58,000 nt of DNA, from assembly GCA_001577345.1 (NCBI GenBank), contig LSLI01000011.1, forward strand, positions 1 through 58,000. The letters run 5' to 3'. The notes under the pieces were generated by a model. It searched no databases. It was not told where the DNA came from and worked only from the letters and a program-made list of their open reading frames with translations. Of the stretch, positions 9,945-20,162 are shown piece by piece. The DNA comes from Candidatus Gallionella acididurans (GTDB lineage Bacteria > Pseudomonadota > Gammaproteobacteria > Burkholderiales > Gallionellaceae). Position numbers and translations under genes: made by a program. Each line of letters begins with the position of its first letter. The stretch's first letter is position 1.

Positions 9945-10963
9945 GTGTTTGACCGTGCACCATTTTGCGCCGGTTCGCATTCCGCCATTTGTGCCGCCAG
10001 CCTCACCGCCTCGATCAGGCTGCCGCTGTCGGCCTTGCCGGTACCCGCCAGGTCCAGGGCCGTGCCATGATCCACCGATGTGCGGATGATGGGCAGGCCG
10101 AGCGTTACGTTCACACCCTGGCCAAAACTGGCGTGCTTCAACACCGGCAGTCCCTGGTCGTGATACATGGTCAATACGCAGTCGCACTGCGCCAGCTTTT
10201 GCGGTGTAAACAGGGTATCGGCGGGCAGCGGTTCGCTGATATTCATGCCTTCTGACCGCAACCTGTCGAGGACAGGTATCATCACTTCGATCTCTTCACG
10301 CCCCAGATAACCGCCCTCGCCAGCATGAGGATTTAAACCGGCAACGAGAACTTTCGGATTCGGGATGCCGAAGCGGCCTTGCAGGTCCCGCTGGAGAATG
10401 CGCAACACGTTTTCCAGCAAGGGTGCTGTTATCGCGGCGGATACGTCCCTCAAAGCCAAGTGAGTGGTGGCCAGTGCCACGCGCATCCCGCCGCCGACCA
10501 GCATCATCACCACCTGGCTCGCGCCGGTTTGCTCGGCAAGGAATTCGGTATGCCCGGTAAATGGAATGCCCGCATCATTGATGATGCCCTTGTGTACCGG
10601 AGCCGTAACCATGCCCGAGAATTCGCCCCCCAGACAGCCTTGCAAAGCTCGCCTCAATGTTGCCAGCACATATCCGCCGTTGGCCGCGCTCAGCACACCG
10701 GGATAGCATTCCGCCGCCAGCGGCACATCGACAACCGACATGGTGCCGGGTTGCCGGACAATTTTCTGCCCTGCGACAAAATCTGTTATTTCAACGGCAA
10801 TGCCGAGTTGCGCGGCCCGTTGTTGCAGCAATTTCTTGTCGGCTATGACGACGAACGGGATACTGAATGATGTGTCGGCAAGCTGCACGCACAGATCGGG
10901 ACCGATACCCGCGGGTTCGCCGGAAGTAATTGCCAGTGGGGCGAAATGCACAGCGATGCTCAC
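9941..10963 (-). CDS. pdxA: 4-hydroxythreonine-4-phosphate dehydrogenase
   Basis: NAD-dependent step of pyridoxal-5'-phosphate synthesis. The metal-binding histidines are recognisable in [18 protein letters not shown] and [12 protein letters not shown]. The N-terminus [15 protein letters not shown] is family-typical. Length 340 aa, full. It begins 3 bases after the surA stop and overlaps rsmA by 4 bases, the conserved proteobacterial order. Confidence 0.96.
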   Translation of the reverse strand: MSIAVHFAPLAITSGEPAGIGPDLCVQLADTSFSIPFVVIADKKLLQQRAAQLGIAVEITDFVAGQKIVRQPGTMSVVDVPLAAECYPGVLSAANGGYVLATLRRALQGCLGGEFSGMVTAPVHKGIINDAGIPFTGHTEFLAEQTGASQVVMMLVGGGMRVALATTHLALRDVSAAITAPLLENVLRILQRDLQGRFGIPNPKVLVAGLNPHAGEGGYLGREEIEVMIPVLDRLRSEGMNISEPLPADTLFTPQKLAQCDCVLTMYHDQGLPVLKHASFGQGVNVTLGLPIIRTSVDHGTALDLAGTGKADSGSLIEAVRLAAQMAECEPAQNGARSNT

Positions 10964-10966
10964 CGG

Positions 10967-12340
10967 CTACTTGTTGGCGCCAAGATGGTATTCAATGAAA
11001 GCCCGGTCGCGCAATTGGCGCAGCCAGTCCTGAAACTGGTCATCTGACTTGAACGTGCCTATTGCGATACGCGCCTGCTGGCGCTTCTGCTCGACACTGA
11101 CATCGGCGTCGCGACGCCCCAGCACCTGGATAAGGTGCCAGCCGAATTGGGTTTGAACGACCCCCATTTGACCGGGTTGCAGCTTGTTCATCTCGTCCTC
11201 AAAACCCGTCACAGTCTGGCCGGGAGACAGCCAGCCCAGATCACCGCCTTCCTGCGCGCTGCCGTCCTGCGAATATCTTTTGGCCTGCGCGGCAAAATCA
11301 GCGCCCGATTCGATACGCTGCATGATTTCCAGGATTTGAATCTTGGCCTCGGTTTCCGGCACGAGCTCACTGGTCTTGATCAAGATATGCCGCGCATGAG
11401 TCTGGGTGATCAGAACCGGCGCATTAGCGCTGCGCTTGTCTATCAGCTTGAGGATATGAAAACCGCTCGGGCTGCGCAACACATCAGTAATTTGGCCAAC
11501 TTTAAGGTTTTGCAACTCATTCGAAAATAACGGTGGAATTCGATCACCGGGCAGCCAGCCCAGATCACCGCCCTTTAATGCGTCCTTGGCATCCGAACTG
11601 CCCGCTGCCACCTGGGCAAAATCAGCACCCCCCTTCAACTGGCTCAGCGCATTTTCGGCACGCTCGTGCGCAGCCTGGATATTTGCAGCGCTGGCCTGTT
11701 CCGGTATCACCACCAGTATGTGGGCGAGGTGGAACTCTTCCCCGGAATTACCCATCCTGGCTTTGTTGGCGAGGTAATTATCAACTTCACCATCGCTGAT
11801 AACGAGCTTGCTTTCAATTTCCCGTTCGCGCAACCGCGTCGAAATAATCTCGCCGCGAATTTCCTCGCGGAACTTGTCAAAATCAACGCCGCTGGCTTCC
11901 AGCTTGGCGCGGAAGGCTGCCAATGACGGGAATTTGTTCTGCTGGGCGATACGCGTCATCGCCTGGTTCAACTGCGCATCATCCACACGCACACCGGTTT
12001 CCCTGGCGTACTGCGCCTGCAACATATCCATGACCATGCGCTCGAGGATCTGCTTTTCCAGCACGTCGGCAGGGGGCAATGGTGTATTCTGCTTTTGTAA
12101 CTGGCGCACCACTTCGCGAATCCGCTCATCCAGTTCGTTGCGGGTGATCACATCATCATTGACCACCACAACCACCGAATCGATCACCCCGACTTGTTGT
12201 TGCGGGTCAATTTTTGGAGGCTCAACGGCCGGTGACACGTTCTTTGGCGATGGAATGTCCTGGCCGGGTTGCATACCGGCACCATAAGCGGTTTGCAACA
12301 GGGAAAATGCACAGCACAGCATGAGGGTCATAATTCGCAT
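10967..12340 (-). CDS. surA: Periplasmic chaperone and peptidyl-prolyl isomerase SurA
   Basis: Escorts outer-membrane proteins, LptD among them, across the periplasm. A Sec signal peptide is visible (MRIMTLMLCCAFSLLQTAYG). It is followed by the SurA N-terminal chaperone domain and two parvulin domains, the first opening at EEFHLAHILVVIPE and the second at THARHILIKTSE. The start is ambiguous: ATG 12340 (chosen, after GGAAAGAAG), ATG 12355, or GTG 12361, which would overlap the lptD stop as GTGA. With the chosen start the length is 457 aa. Confidence 0.93.
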   Translation of the reverse strand: MRIMTLMLCCAFSLLQTAYGAGMQPGQDIPSPKNVSPAVEPPKIDPQQQVGVIDSVVVVVNDDVITRNELDERIREVVRQLQKQNTPLPPADVLEKQILERMVMDMLQAQYARETGVRVDDAQLNQAMTRIAQQNKFPSLAAFRAKLEASGVDFDKFREEIRGEIISTRLREREIESKLVISDGEVDNYLANKARMGNSGEEFHLAHILVVIPEQASAANIQAAHERAENALSQLKGGADFAQVAAGSSDAKDALKGGDLGWLPGDRIPPLFSNELQNLKVGQITDVLRSPSGFHILKLIDKRSANAPVLITQTHARHILIKTSELVPETEAKIQILEIMQRIESGADFAAQAKRYSQDGSAQEGGDLGWLSPGQTVTGFEDEMNKLQPGQMGVVQTQFGWHLIQVLGRRDADVSVEQKRQQARIAIGTFKSDDQFQDWLRQLRDRAFIEYHLGANK

Positions 12341-12357
12341 TTTTCTTCTTTCCATAA

Positions 12358-14664
12358 TCACTGAATACCCTGGGCAGGTTTGTTGACGGGCTGATTGTTT
12401 AAATTGGTATAACCGGTAATGCCCTGTTTTAGCACATCCATGGGATCTGAGCCGACCTTGATCACATCGCTCAAATCAAGCTGCACAAAAAAAGTGGTAT
12501 TGGTTTGCAATGTGGCGATTGCAAAACGCTGCGCAACGATACGCAGCGTCCAACAGGACTGGGTATACTCAAGACCCGCAATCGCATTCAAAATCTGGCG
12601 ATCCTGTATCGAATAGTTCCATCGTCCCAGCATATGCCAGCGATTGAATACCGGCCATTGTGTAGAGAAATCGACCTGCCGCACCGTATTTCGGTCAAAG
12701 CGATAACCCAGGTTGAGCACCTTCCCCGCTTCGGGATTGTAATGTGTCGCGACATTGTAAAGTTGCGCCTGTGATTGGGTCGGATCGTACTGCAACTCGC
12801 TGTCCACCGACGCCGCCCTCGACACCTGTCCGGAAGCCGCCAGCAAAATATCGGACCTGCCTATCGTTGTGGCCGGAATATAAGAGGGTGTGGTTGTGGT
12901 GGTGACATTGGTGGTGGTATTGGTAGTGGTGGTTCCAGTGGCGGTGGCAAGGGTTGTGGCTGGCAGCGCTGGCAGCGTTACACGCGGCGTTATAAAACTG
13001 ATGCGCTCACCCAGCATCAATTTTAACCTTTCCATGCCGGTGTTCTGCTCCACCAAACGGGACGTGGTCGCCAGGGTGATTTGATTGGCATCGCCGATAC
13101 GGTCACTGCCGGAAAACCGGTTTTCAGTGAATATCTGGGTAAAATTGAAATCGGCCAGATCCGAATCAAAATTGGGCAACATCGATTGGTCCCGGTACGG
13201 CACATATACATAATAGGCGCGCGGCTCCAGCGTTTGCTGATAACCCCCGCCGAACATGTTCGTTTCGCGGTCAAAAGCGACACCGCTATCCAGGCTAAAA
13301 AGCGGCAATACGCGCGCGGCATTCGGCAAATTTGCGACGTTGTTGGCACCCAACGCATAATATGCGGCGCTCAAAGATACTTTTGGCGTGAGATAAAACG
13401 GGGAATTGCTGATCAACGGGTAACTGACACTGGGATTGAGCACCAGTCGCGATCCGTTCACCGCAGTCGGATGAGTGAAATCGATATACTCGCTGGCCAG
13501 AACAATGTCCGCACCGGAATGAATTTGTTCAGTGCCAATAGTCAGTTGCGGCGAAAGTGTATAGGGTTGAATGATAGGCGCGTAGAGATTTTGCAGGGTC
13601 TGATAGTGTTGTACGCGCAGCGTGGAAGTCCAGTCGCCCGGGTTATAGTTAAGCCCAACCTCCTGTAGCAGGTCTACCTGCGATGTGTCGGCTATGGTAT
13701 TGCCCAGGTCGATGAAATAGGCGCTGTCGCTGACATGGGTGTAATTTACATAACCGCTCAGATCTTTTCCTAATGTCTGGTTATCCTGCCAGGCAAAGCG
13801 GGATCGGCTGGTGTGGGTAATGGCATCATTCGGCAGCACATCGGCATTCAGCATGCCGCTATACCCGACCCCCATATAGCGGAATTCATCGTTGAGCATC
13901 AAACCGCGCTTGAGCAGATAGCGGGGGGCAATCGTCGCATCAAGATTCGGCGCGATATTCAAGTAATACGGCACGGTCAGTTCGGGACCGCCCGTTACCG
14001 TAGTCCCGTATATCGGCGACAGAAAGCCGGACTTGCGCTGGTTGTTAAGCGCAAAGTTCATCCACGGCGAATACAAAATCGGCACGCCCTTAAAATCGAG
14101 GACTGCGCTGTGGGCTGTGCCAATCTGCGTTTCGCGGTTGATTGCCAGCGTGCCCACATCCAGATACCAGTCCTGGTCCCCCGCGGGACAGGTGGTGTAG
14201 GTGGCATTATCCATAGTGTAGTGCTGCTTATCCTGGATGCGCACAATGCCAGCCGTGCCGCGCCCGCCGTTATCCTTCAAGCTGTATTGCGGCTGGTCCA
14301 TCGTTCCTGCACCGCTATCCATATTGAATTGCAGGCGCGGGCCGCTCAAGATGCTGCCCTCCTGTATGAGCACAACCGAACCTTGGGCATCGACTTGATG
14401 CGTGTTTTGCTGATACAGCAATTGGTCTGCGCGAACCGACTGGCTGCCCTGGCGCAGGGTCACATTGCCTGTCGCCTTGATTTGACCTTCCTTCTGGCCC
14501 GCCAGATTGTCCGCCTCGATCACAGCGGGCGCTCCCGGATCTATGCCCGTCGCGGTCAGGGGTGTCCGATCCATGCGCAGCCCAAGCGAATCCTCACCGG
14601 CACAAGCCTGATGCGCAAAGAAACCCAGTAAAAATATGGCGAGAGATTTATGACGGACCCGCAT
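12358..14664 (-). CDS. lptD: LPS-assembly protein LptD
   Basis: Outer-membrane beta-barrel that inserts lipopolysaccharide in the outer leaflet with LptE. The signal peptide ends about HQACA|GEDS. An N-terminal OstA/LptA-like beta-jellyroll (about residues 45-150, with VIEADNLAGQKEGQIKATG) precedes the large barrel. Outside the signal peptide I see only one cysteine in the N-terminal half (YTTCPAG) and one near the C-terminus (QSCWTLRI). That allows a single inter-domain disulfide rather than the E. coli pair. A threonine-rich low-complexity stretch interrupts the barrel at about residues 565-593. The start at 14664 gives 768 aa; a longer frame to 14790 lacks a signal peptide. Confidence 0.95.
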   Translation of the reverse strand: MRVRHKSLAIFLLGFFAHQACAGEDSLGLRMDRTPLTATGIDPGAPAVIEADNLAGQKEGQIKATGNVTLRQGSQSVRADQLLYQQNTHQVDAQGSVVLIQEGSILSGPRLQFNMDSGAGTMDQPQYSLKDNGGRGTAGIVRIQDKQHYTMDNATYTTCPAGDQDWYLDVGTLAINRETQIGTAHSAVLDFKGVPILYSPWMNFALNNQRKSGFLSPIYGTTVTGGPELTVPYYLNIAPNLDATIAPRYLLKRGLMLNDEFRYMGVGYSGMLNADVLPNDAITHTSRSRFAWQDNQTLGKDLSGYVNYTHVSDSAYFIDLGNTIADTSQVDLLQEVGLNYNPGDWTSTLRVQHYQTLQNLYAPIIQPYTLSPQLTIGTEQIHSGADIVLASEYIDFTHPTAVNGSRLVLNPSVSYPLISNSPFYLTPKVSLSAAYYALGANNVANLPNAARVLPLFSLDSGVAFDRETNMFGGGYQQTLEPRAYYVYVPYRDQSMLPNFDSDLADFNFTQIFTENRFSGSDRIGDANQITLATTSRLVEQNTGMERLKLMLGERISFITPRVTLPALPATTLATATGTTTTNTTTNVTTTTTPSYIPATTIGRSDILLAASGQVSRAASVDSELQYDPTQSQAQLYNVATHYNPEAGKVLNLGYRFDRNTVRQVDFSTQWPVFNRWHMLGRWNYSIQDRQILNAIAGLEYTQSCWTLRIVAQRFAIATLQTNTTFFVQLDLSDVIKVGSDPMDVLKQGITGYTNLNNQPVNKPAQGIQ
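12885..12970 (-). repeat. Thr-coding imperfect trinucleotide repeat inside lptD
   Basis: On the plus strand this is a run of GTG/GTT/GGT triplets. In the gene it encodes a stretch of mostly Thr, with Asn, Ala and Val. It probably lies in an extracellular loop of the barrel. Confidence 0.6.
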
Positions 14665-14733
14665 AACGCGCAGCAATATAGTAAGGTGATAAACTCGCGG
14701 CAGTTTAACATCAAGTGCAATTGAGAACCCAAC

Positions 14734-15864
14734 ATGCAACGCCAGAAACAACTTGCCGGGTGGCTGCAAAGCCTGTTCCCGGACCAACAATTCACGCTTG
14801 CTCCCGCTTCCGCCGACGCCAGCTTCCGCCGCTACTTCCGCGCTACATTTGCCGACGGCGTCGCCTGCGGCACGTTGTTGACGAAATCATCCGACCCCGG
14901 GAACAAGCGCCAAGTTGCCCCCGATCAAATAACTGATAGAACCACCCCCGCACCGGACGGTTCCACCGCGCCGTGCCGGGGCTGCACCCTGATCGTGATG
15001 GATGCCCCGCCGCAGCACGAGGATTGCCGCCCCTTCCTGCATGTCGCAAAATTGCTCGAGGACGCCGGGGCGCATGTACCGCACGTGTATGCGCAAGACC
15101 TGGAACAGGGATTCCTGCTCCTGTCGGACCTCGGCAACACCACTTACCTGCAAGCCCTGGTTGAGGGAGACGCCGGCACCGCAAAAGAACTTTATGGTGC
15201 CGCCACCGACGCACTGCTCAGGATTCAGCTCGCCTCCCGCGAGAACGAGTTGCCCCACTACGACGAAGCCATGCTGTTGCGCGAAATGCGATTGTTTCCG
15301 GAGTGGTACATAGGCAGGCACCTCAATGTTGTGCTCAGCGAGGCGCAGTCCGCAAAACTGGAGACCGTCTTCAAGCGCATCATCGCCAACAACCTCGCCC
15401 AGCCGCGCGTGTATGTGCACCGCGACTACCACTCGCGCAACCTGATGCGACTCGAAGAAAACAACCCGGGCATTATCGACTTTCAGGATGCCGTGTACGG
15501 CCCGATCACCTATGATCTTGCCTCGCTATTCAAGGATGCCTACATCCGCCGCGAGGAAGCTGAAATCATCGACTGGCTCGTGCGTTACTGGGAAAAGGCG
15601 CGCAAGGCCGGCCTGCCGGTACACAACGATTTTGCGGAGTTTTATCGCGATTACGAATGGATGGGCGTGCAGCGCCACCTCAAGGTGCTGGGAATCTTCG
15701 CGCGCCTTTATCACCGCGACGGCAAGGACGGCTACCTGAAAGACCTGCCCCTGGTGATGTCCTACCTGCGCGCGGCCTGCGCGCGCTACATCGACCTGAA
15801 ACCGCTGCTGAACCTGCTCGACACGCTGGAGCCACAAATTAACAGGGAAGGTTACACGTTTTGA
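14734..15864 (+). CDS. amgK: N-acetylmuramate/N-acetylglucosamine kinase AmgK, with an N-lobe insertion
   Basis: Anomeric sugar kinase of the cell-wall recycling shortcut that feeds MurU. Aminoglycoside-phosphotransferase fold: ADASFRRYFR at the N-lobe, IVMDAPPQHEDC, the catalytic loop VYVHRDYHSRNLM and the metal motif GIIDFQDAVYGP. Family members normally run almost directly from the FRRYFR strand to the LIVMDAPP strand. Here about 38 extra residues (about 45-82) intervene, rich in Pro, Asp, Thr and Ser. The frame is intact at 376 aa. It is divergent from lptD (69 bases) and followed by murU. Confidence 0.9.
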   Translation: MQRQKQLAGWLQSLFPDQQFTLAPASADASFRRYFRATFADGVACGTLLTKSSDPGNKRQVAPDQITDRTTPAPDGSTAPCRGCTLIVMDAPPQHEDCRPFLHVAKLLEDAGAHVPHVYAQDLEQGFLLLSDLGNTTYLQALVEGDAGTAKELYGAATDALLRIQLASRENELPHYDEAMLLREMRLFPEWYIGRHLNVVLSEAQSAKLETVFKRIIANNLAQPRVYVHRDYHSRNLMRLEENNPGIIDFQDAVYGPITYDLASLFKDAYIRREEAEIIDWLVRYWEKARKAGLPVHNDFAEFYRDYEWMGVQRHLKVLGIFARLYHRDGKDGYLKDLPLVMSYLRAACARYIDLKPLLNLLDTLEPQINREGYTF

Positions 15865-16685
<821 letters not shown>

Positions 16686-16696
16686 CACAATGCGCC

Positions 16697-18004
16697 ATGA
16701 ACTTTAACCCCTCTGTTTACATGGACCGCCGCACCCGCCTGCTGGCGCAAATGCAGCGCGGCATCGCGATCATCCCCACCGCACCGGAAGTGGCGCGCAA
16801 TGCCGACACGCATTATGGATACCGCCATGACAGCAATTTTTATTACCTGAGCGGCTTCGCCGAGCCTGAAGCAGTGCTGGTAATGGTCGCCGGGGGCACG
16901 CCACGATCGATATTGTTCTGCCGCGAAAAAAACCTGGAACGCGAAATCTGGGATGGCCACCGCTTCGGCCCGGATGCCGCGCAGGAACAATTCGGCTTCG
17001 ACGCGGCTTATCCGATAGAACAGCTGGATGAAAAACTGGCCGAACTGATGGGCAACCAGCCCGTTCTGTTTTACCCGTTGGGCTTTGATGCCGGCTGGGA
17101 CCAGCGCATCCTCGGGTTGCGCAACTCGGTTCTGCAGAAGGTGCGCGGCGGCATCCGCGCTCCTGACGATATCCGCGACGTGCGCGCGCTGCTCAACGAG
17201 ATGCGCTTGTTCAAGGATGAACATGAGCTTGGCATCATGCGTGGCGCGGCCGCGATTTCCACGGCAGCGCATAAACGCGCGATGCGTTTTACCCGCCCCG
17301 ACCAGTTCGAATACCAGGTCGAGGCCGAACTGCTGCACGAGTTCTGCAGCCATGGCGCACGCAACCCTGCCTACACCTCCATCGTCGCCGGCGGCGCGAA
17401 TGCCTGCGTGCTGCATTATGTCGGCAACAACGCCGTGCTCAAGGACGGCGACCTGCTGCTGATCGACGCCGGCTGCGAGCTGGACGGCTACGCCTCCGAC
17501 ATCACGCGCACTTTTCCCGTCAACGGAAAATTCAGCGCCGCACAGAAGGACGTCTACGAGATCGTGCTCGCCGCACAGAGCGCAGCGATTGCGGCTGCAA
17601 TGCCAAAGCGGGCCTGGAACGCGCCGCACGATGCCGCGCTGCGCGTTCTGGCACAGGGCTTCATCGACCTCAAGCTCTGCAGCGGCAGCGTGGATGGAGT
17701 TCTGGAAAGCGAAGCCTACAAGAAATTCTACATGCACCGTACCGGCCACTGGCTGGGCATGGACGTGCACGATGTCGGCGATTACAAGATCGGCAACGAC
17801 TGGCGCGCGCTGCAACCCGGCATGGTGCTCACCGTCGAGCCCGGCTGTTACATCCGCCCCGCCGATGACGTGCCGATGGCGTTGTGGAACATCGGCATCC
17901 GCATCGAGGACGATGTCGTGATCACGGAAAATGGCAATGAAGTGTTGACCGATGCCGCACCCAAAACGGTGGCGGATATCGAAGAGCTGATGAAAAGAAC
18001 GTGA
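16697..18004 (+). CDS. pepP: Xaa-Pro aminopeptidase (aminopeptidase P)
   Basis: Removes an N-terminal residue preceding proline using a dinuclear Mn centre. An N-terminal AMP_N domain (RHDSNFYYLSGFAEPEA) is followed by the pita-bread fold. The five metal ligands are recognisable: Asp in LIDAGCELDG, Asp in ASDITRTFP, His in TGHWLGMDVHD, Glu in TVEPGCYI and Glu in IRIEDDVV. The ATG at 16697 (MNFNPSVYMDRR) gives 435 aa; an earlier in-frame ATG at 16625 lies inside murU. Its TGA stop overlaps the GTG start of ubiH. Confidence 0.95.
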   Translation: MNFNPSVYMDRRTRLLAQMQRGIAIIPTAPEVARNADTHYGYRHDSNFYYLSGFAEPEAVLVMVAGGTPRSILFCREKNLEREIWDGHRFGPDAAQEQFGFDAAYPIEQLDEKLAELMGNQPVLFYPLGFDAGWDQRILGLRNSVLQKVRGGIRAPDDIRDVRALLNEMRLFKDEHELGIMRGAAAISTAAHKRAMRFTRPDQFEYQVEAELLHEFCSHGARNPAYTSIVAGGANACVLHYVGNNAVLKDGDLLLIDAGCELDGYASDITRTFPVNGKFSAAQKDVYEIVLAAQSAAIAAAMPKRAWNAPHDAALRVLAQGFIDLKLCSGSVDGVLESEAYKKFYMHRTGHWLGMDVHDVGDYKIGNDWRALQPGMVLTVEPGCYIRPADDVPMALWNIGIRIEDDVVITENGNEVLTDAAPKTVADIEELMKRT

Positions 18005-19161
18005 ACGCACAGTTCGATATAGCAATCATCGGAGGTGGCCCGGTCGGCGCCGCGCTGGCGCTGGCATTGCGCAACAGCAAACTGAAAGCCTGCGTGCTGG
18101 AAGCGCGCCCTGCGGATTCCGCCAGCAGCGATGCCCGCGCACTGGCCTTGTCCTACGGCAGCCGTTTGTTGCTGGATCGCCTGGGTGTGTGGAATTCGCT
18201 GCATGGTATCTCACCGATACGGGCGATACACATTTCGCAAAAACAAAGTTTCGGCCGTGCCGTGCTGCGTGCCGGCGAACTGAACGTGCCGGAACTCGGC
18301 TATGTACTGCCCTATCCGTCGTTGCAGGATACATTGACCGGTGCTCTGCAACACAGTGATGTTGCATCCATCTACGGCGCCAGCGTCACTCAATTGACAA
18401 ACAAGGAAGATCACGCCGTGATCGGCTACCAGCAGGACGGCGCAGAACGTACCCTGCACACCCGTCTCGCGGTAGTCGCCGACGGCGGCAAACTGTTGGC
18501 GCATCAATTTCCGCCTGACGTGCACGATTACGGACAGAGCGCGCTGATCACCCACATCACCTGTTCCGCGCCCCAGACCAGTACCGCGTTTGAACGCTTC
18601 ACCCCGCAGGGGCCGCTGGCGCTGCTGCCTTTCAGGAACGGATACGAGCTGGTGTGGACTGCGCCGCATCAAGCCGCGCAGGACATGCTGGCATGGGAAG
18701 ACGCGAAATTTTTGCGCGAACTGCACCGGCACTTCGGCGATCGCGTCGGGGAATTCCTGAGCGTGGGCAAACGCACCTGCTTCCCGCTAGTCCTGAGGCG
18801 CGCGCCTCAGCAGTCGCCGATGCCCCACGTCGTACTGCTCGGCAACGCAGCGCAAACCATGCATCCGGTCGCCGGGCAGGGTTTCAACATGGGGCTGCGC
18901 GACGCGTGGGAACTGGCTCAGGAGATACTCGATGCCAAGCCGGAACAGCTGGGTACCGAAGCAATGCTTGCAGCCTATCGTTCGGATCGCCGCACTGACC
19001 GTGAAGCGGGAATACGATTTACCGATGGGTTGGTGAGATTATTTTCCAACGACCTGCCGCTGGTCAGCGCGGGTCGCGCTGCGGCACTGACCGCGCTGGA
19101 CTGTTTGCCGCTTGTGAAGAAGTTTGTCGCGAAGAGGATGATGTTCGGGGCGAATGGGTAG
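18001..19161 (+). CDS. ubiH: UbiH/UbiF/COQ6-family FAD-dependent ubiquinone hydroxylase
   Basis: Flavin monooxygenase of aerobic ubiquinone biosynthesis. The Rossmann FAD motif IAIIGGGPVGAALALAL is at the N-terminus, DARALALS is in the family second motif position, and the FAD/ribityl motif GNAAQTMHPVAGQGFNMG is at about residue 280. Length 386 aa. It starts with GTG in a 4-base GTGA overlap with pepP, the usual partner of ubiH. The exact ring position (UbiH versus UbiI/UbiF) cannot be fixed from sequence alone; the pepP linkage favours UbiH. Confidence 0.88.
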   Translation: MNAQFDIAIIGGGPVGAALALALRNSKLKACVLEARPADSASSDARALALSYGSRLLLDRLGVWNSLHGISPIRAIHISQKQSFGRAVLRAGELNVPELGYVLPYPSLQDTLTGALQHSDVASIYGASVTQLTNKEDHAVIGYQQDGAERTLHTRLAVVADGGKLLAHQFPPDVHDYGQSALITHITCSAPQTSTAFERFTPQGPLALLPFRNGYELVWTAPHQAAQDMLAWEDAKFLRELHRHFGDRVGEFLSVGKRTCFPLVLRRAPQQSPMPHVVLLGNAAQTMHPVAGQGFNMGLRDAWELAQEILDAKPEQLGTEAMLAAYRSDRRTDREAGIRFTDGLVRLFSNDLPLVSAGRAAALTALDCLPLVKKFVAKRMMFGANG

Positions 19162-19192
19162 TTGAATTTTGGCAGTTCGTGCTAGGAGCAGC

Positions 19193-19557
19193 GCACGTAG
19201 GTTGGGTTAGCAGATTTACCGCGTAACCCAACATCAACCAACGAAACTACAAATCAACTTCGCCGGGGGTTGCCCGGCAGCAAGTTACCTTTCTTGTCTT
19301 GCCAAGAAAGGTAACCCAAAGAAGGCGCCCCCGGTTTGCCGCCCCTGCGGGGTACCCTGCGTTGCTCGACTGGTCAGGCGGCTGCGGAACTCGCACTGCG
19401 TGCCGTGCTCAGACATAACCAGCGACTTGGCTGGCGTCGTTTGCCAGCTTAGTCGAATGGCTAGTTGTTTCATCAGTCCTCGCCGAAATCCCCTGACCAG
19501 CCTCCGCTACTCGGCGGCGCACAGGGGATGAAATGCGAAAACCCAAAACCGTAAATT
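19193..19557 (+). repeat. Structured intergenic repeat, copy A (inverted relative to copy B)
   Basis: About 365 bases without a plausible gene, beginning 31 bases after the ubiH stop. Order: a hairpin GTTGGGTTA/TAACCCAAC (19201-19209/19224-19232); GCCGGGGGTTGCCCGGCAG; a perfect 13-bp hairpin (19284-19296/19303-19315, loop TCTTGC); GCCGCCCCTGCGGGGTACCCT; a variable middle; then GGCGGCGCACAGGGGAT and a conserved end CGAAAACCCAAAACCGTAAA. The same blocks recur in reverse order and orientation at 20709-21037. Confidence 0.75.
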
Positions 19558-19577
19558 CGTAGGGTGCAATAAGCAGG

Positions 19578-20087
19578 CTACATTGCATTAAGTTGATCAA
19601 TTGCAATAGTGTAATTGGAGTTTATTGCAGTGATATATCCATTTGCAGATATCTCTGCTGCTGTGAAAGTACAATTTCCCACTGCAGTTGACGTACTTGA
19701 CGATATAATCCACGCTACATCTTCGGATTGGTAGGTATTAAAAAGTGAAGCGATTGCGGTTTTATCAATTTGGTTATTGGTTTTTTCAAGTTGAATAAAT
19801 GCGATGCCCGCATTTAGAAAAGTTTGCACATGTGCCTCTTTCAGGCTTGCTACAGCGTAAAGTTCGTTGGCACTACAATTTCCATAACCTTGTGACACTT
19901 CCGTAGCCACAACTGCTTGCAAATCAGCTGCCAAAGTTGTTTTATCACTGGAATACCCTGTACTCATGTAAGAGGATATTGCTGTGGTAGAGGCAAGCGG
20001 GGTACTTGCACCGCCACCCCCGCCACAGCCATGTACAAACAACAATGCGGCCAAAATACTTATACCAAATCGAATCTGCATGCCCAT
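19578..20087 (-). CDS. Predicted lipoprotein of unknown function
   Basis: A 169-aa protein with a lipoprotein signal: MGMQIRFGISILAALLF, then VHGC at residues 18-21, followed by a Gly run (CGGGGG). The mature part is small and rich in Ser, Thr, Ala and Asn, with two further cysteines (GNCSANE and GNCTFTA) that could form a disulfide. I recognise no family. The DNA is clearly more AT-rich than its neighbours. The start at 20087 is preferred because the lipobox then sits at the usual distance and AGAGAAG precedes it. It lies between the two inverted repeat copies and downstream of the cassette-like gene. Confidence 0.75.
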   Translation of the reverse strand: MGMQIRFGISILAALLFVHGCGGGGGASTPLASTTAISSYMSTGYSSDKTTLAADLQAVVATEVSQGYGNCSANELYAVASLKEAHVQTFLNAGIAFIQLEKTNNQIDKTAIASLFNTYQSEDVAWIISSSTSTAVGNCTFTAAEISANGYITAINSNYTIAIDQLNAM

Positions 20088-20155
20088 GATTTCTTCTCTC
20101 TGAGAATGAAACGGTTGCAATAAGTACAAAGATGTCGTTGTGTCATGAGCGAGGA

Positions 20156-20162
20156 GTTAGGC
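20156..20162 (-). other. attC-like R'' box at the gene end
   Basis: On the minus strand GCCTAAC (20162-20156) contains the TAA stop of the adjacent gene and is followed by TCCTCGCTCATGAC. That resembles the start of an integron attC site (RYYYAAC, then a TTCG-TCAAG-like L'' box). No matching GTTRRRY is seen before the lipoprotein gene, so any attC here would be truncated. Confidence 0.35.
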
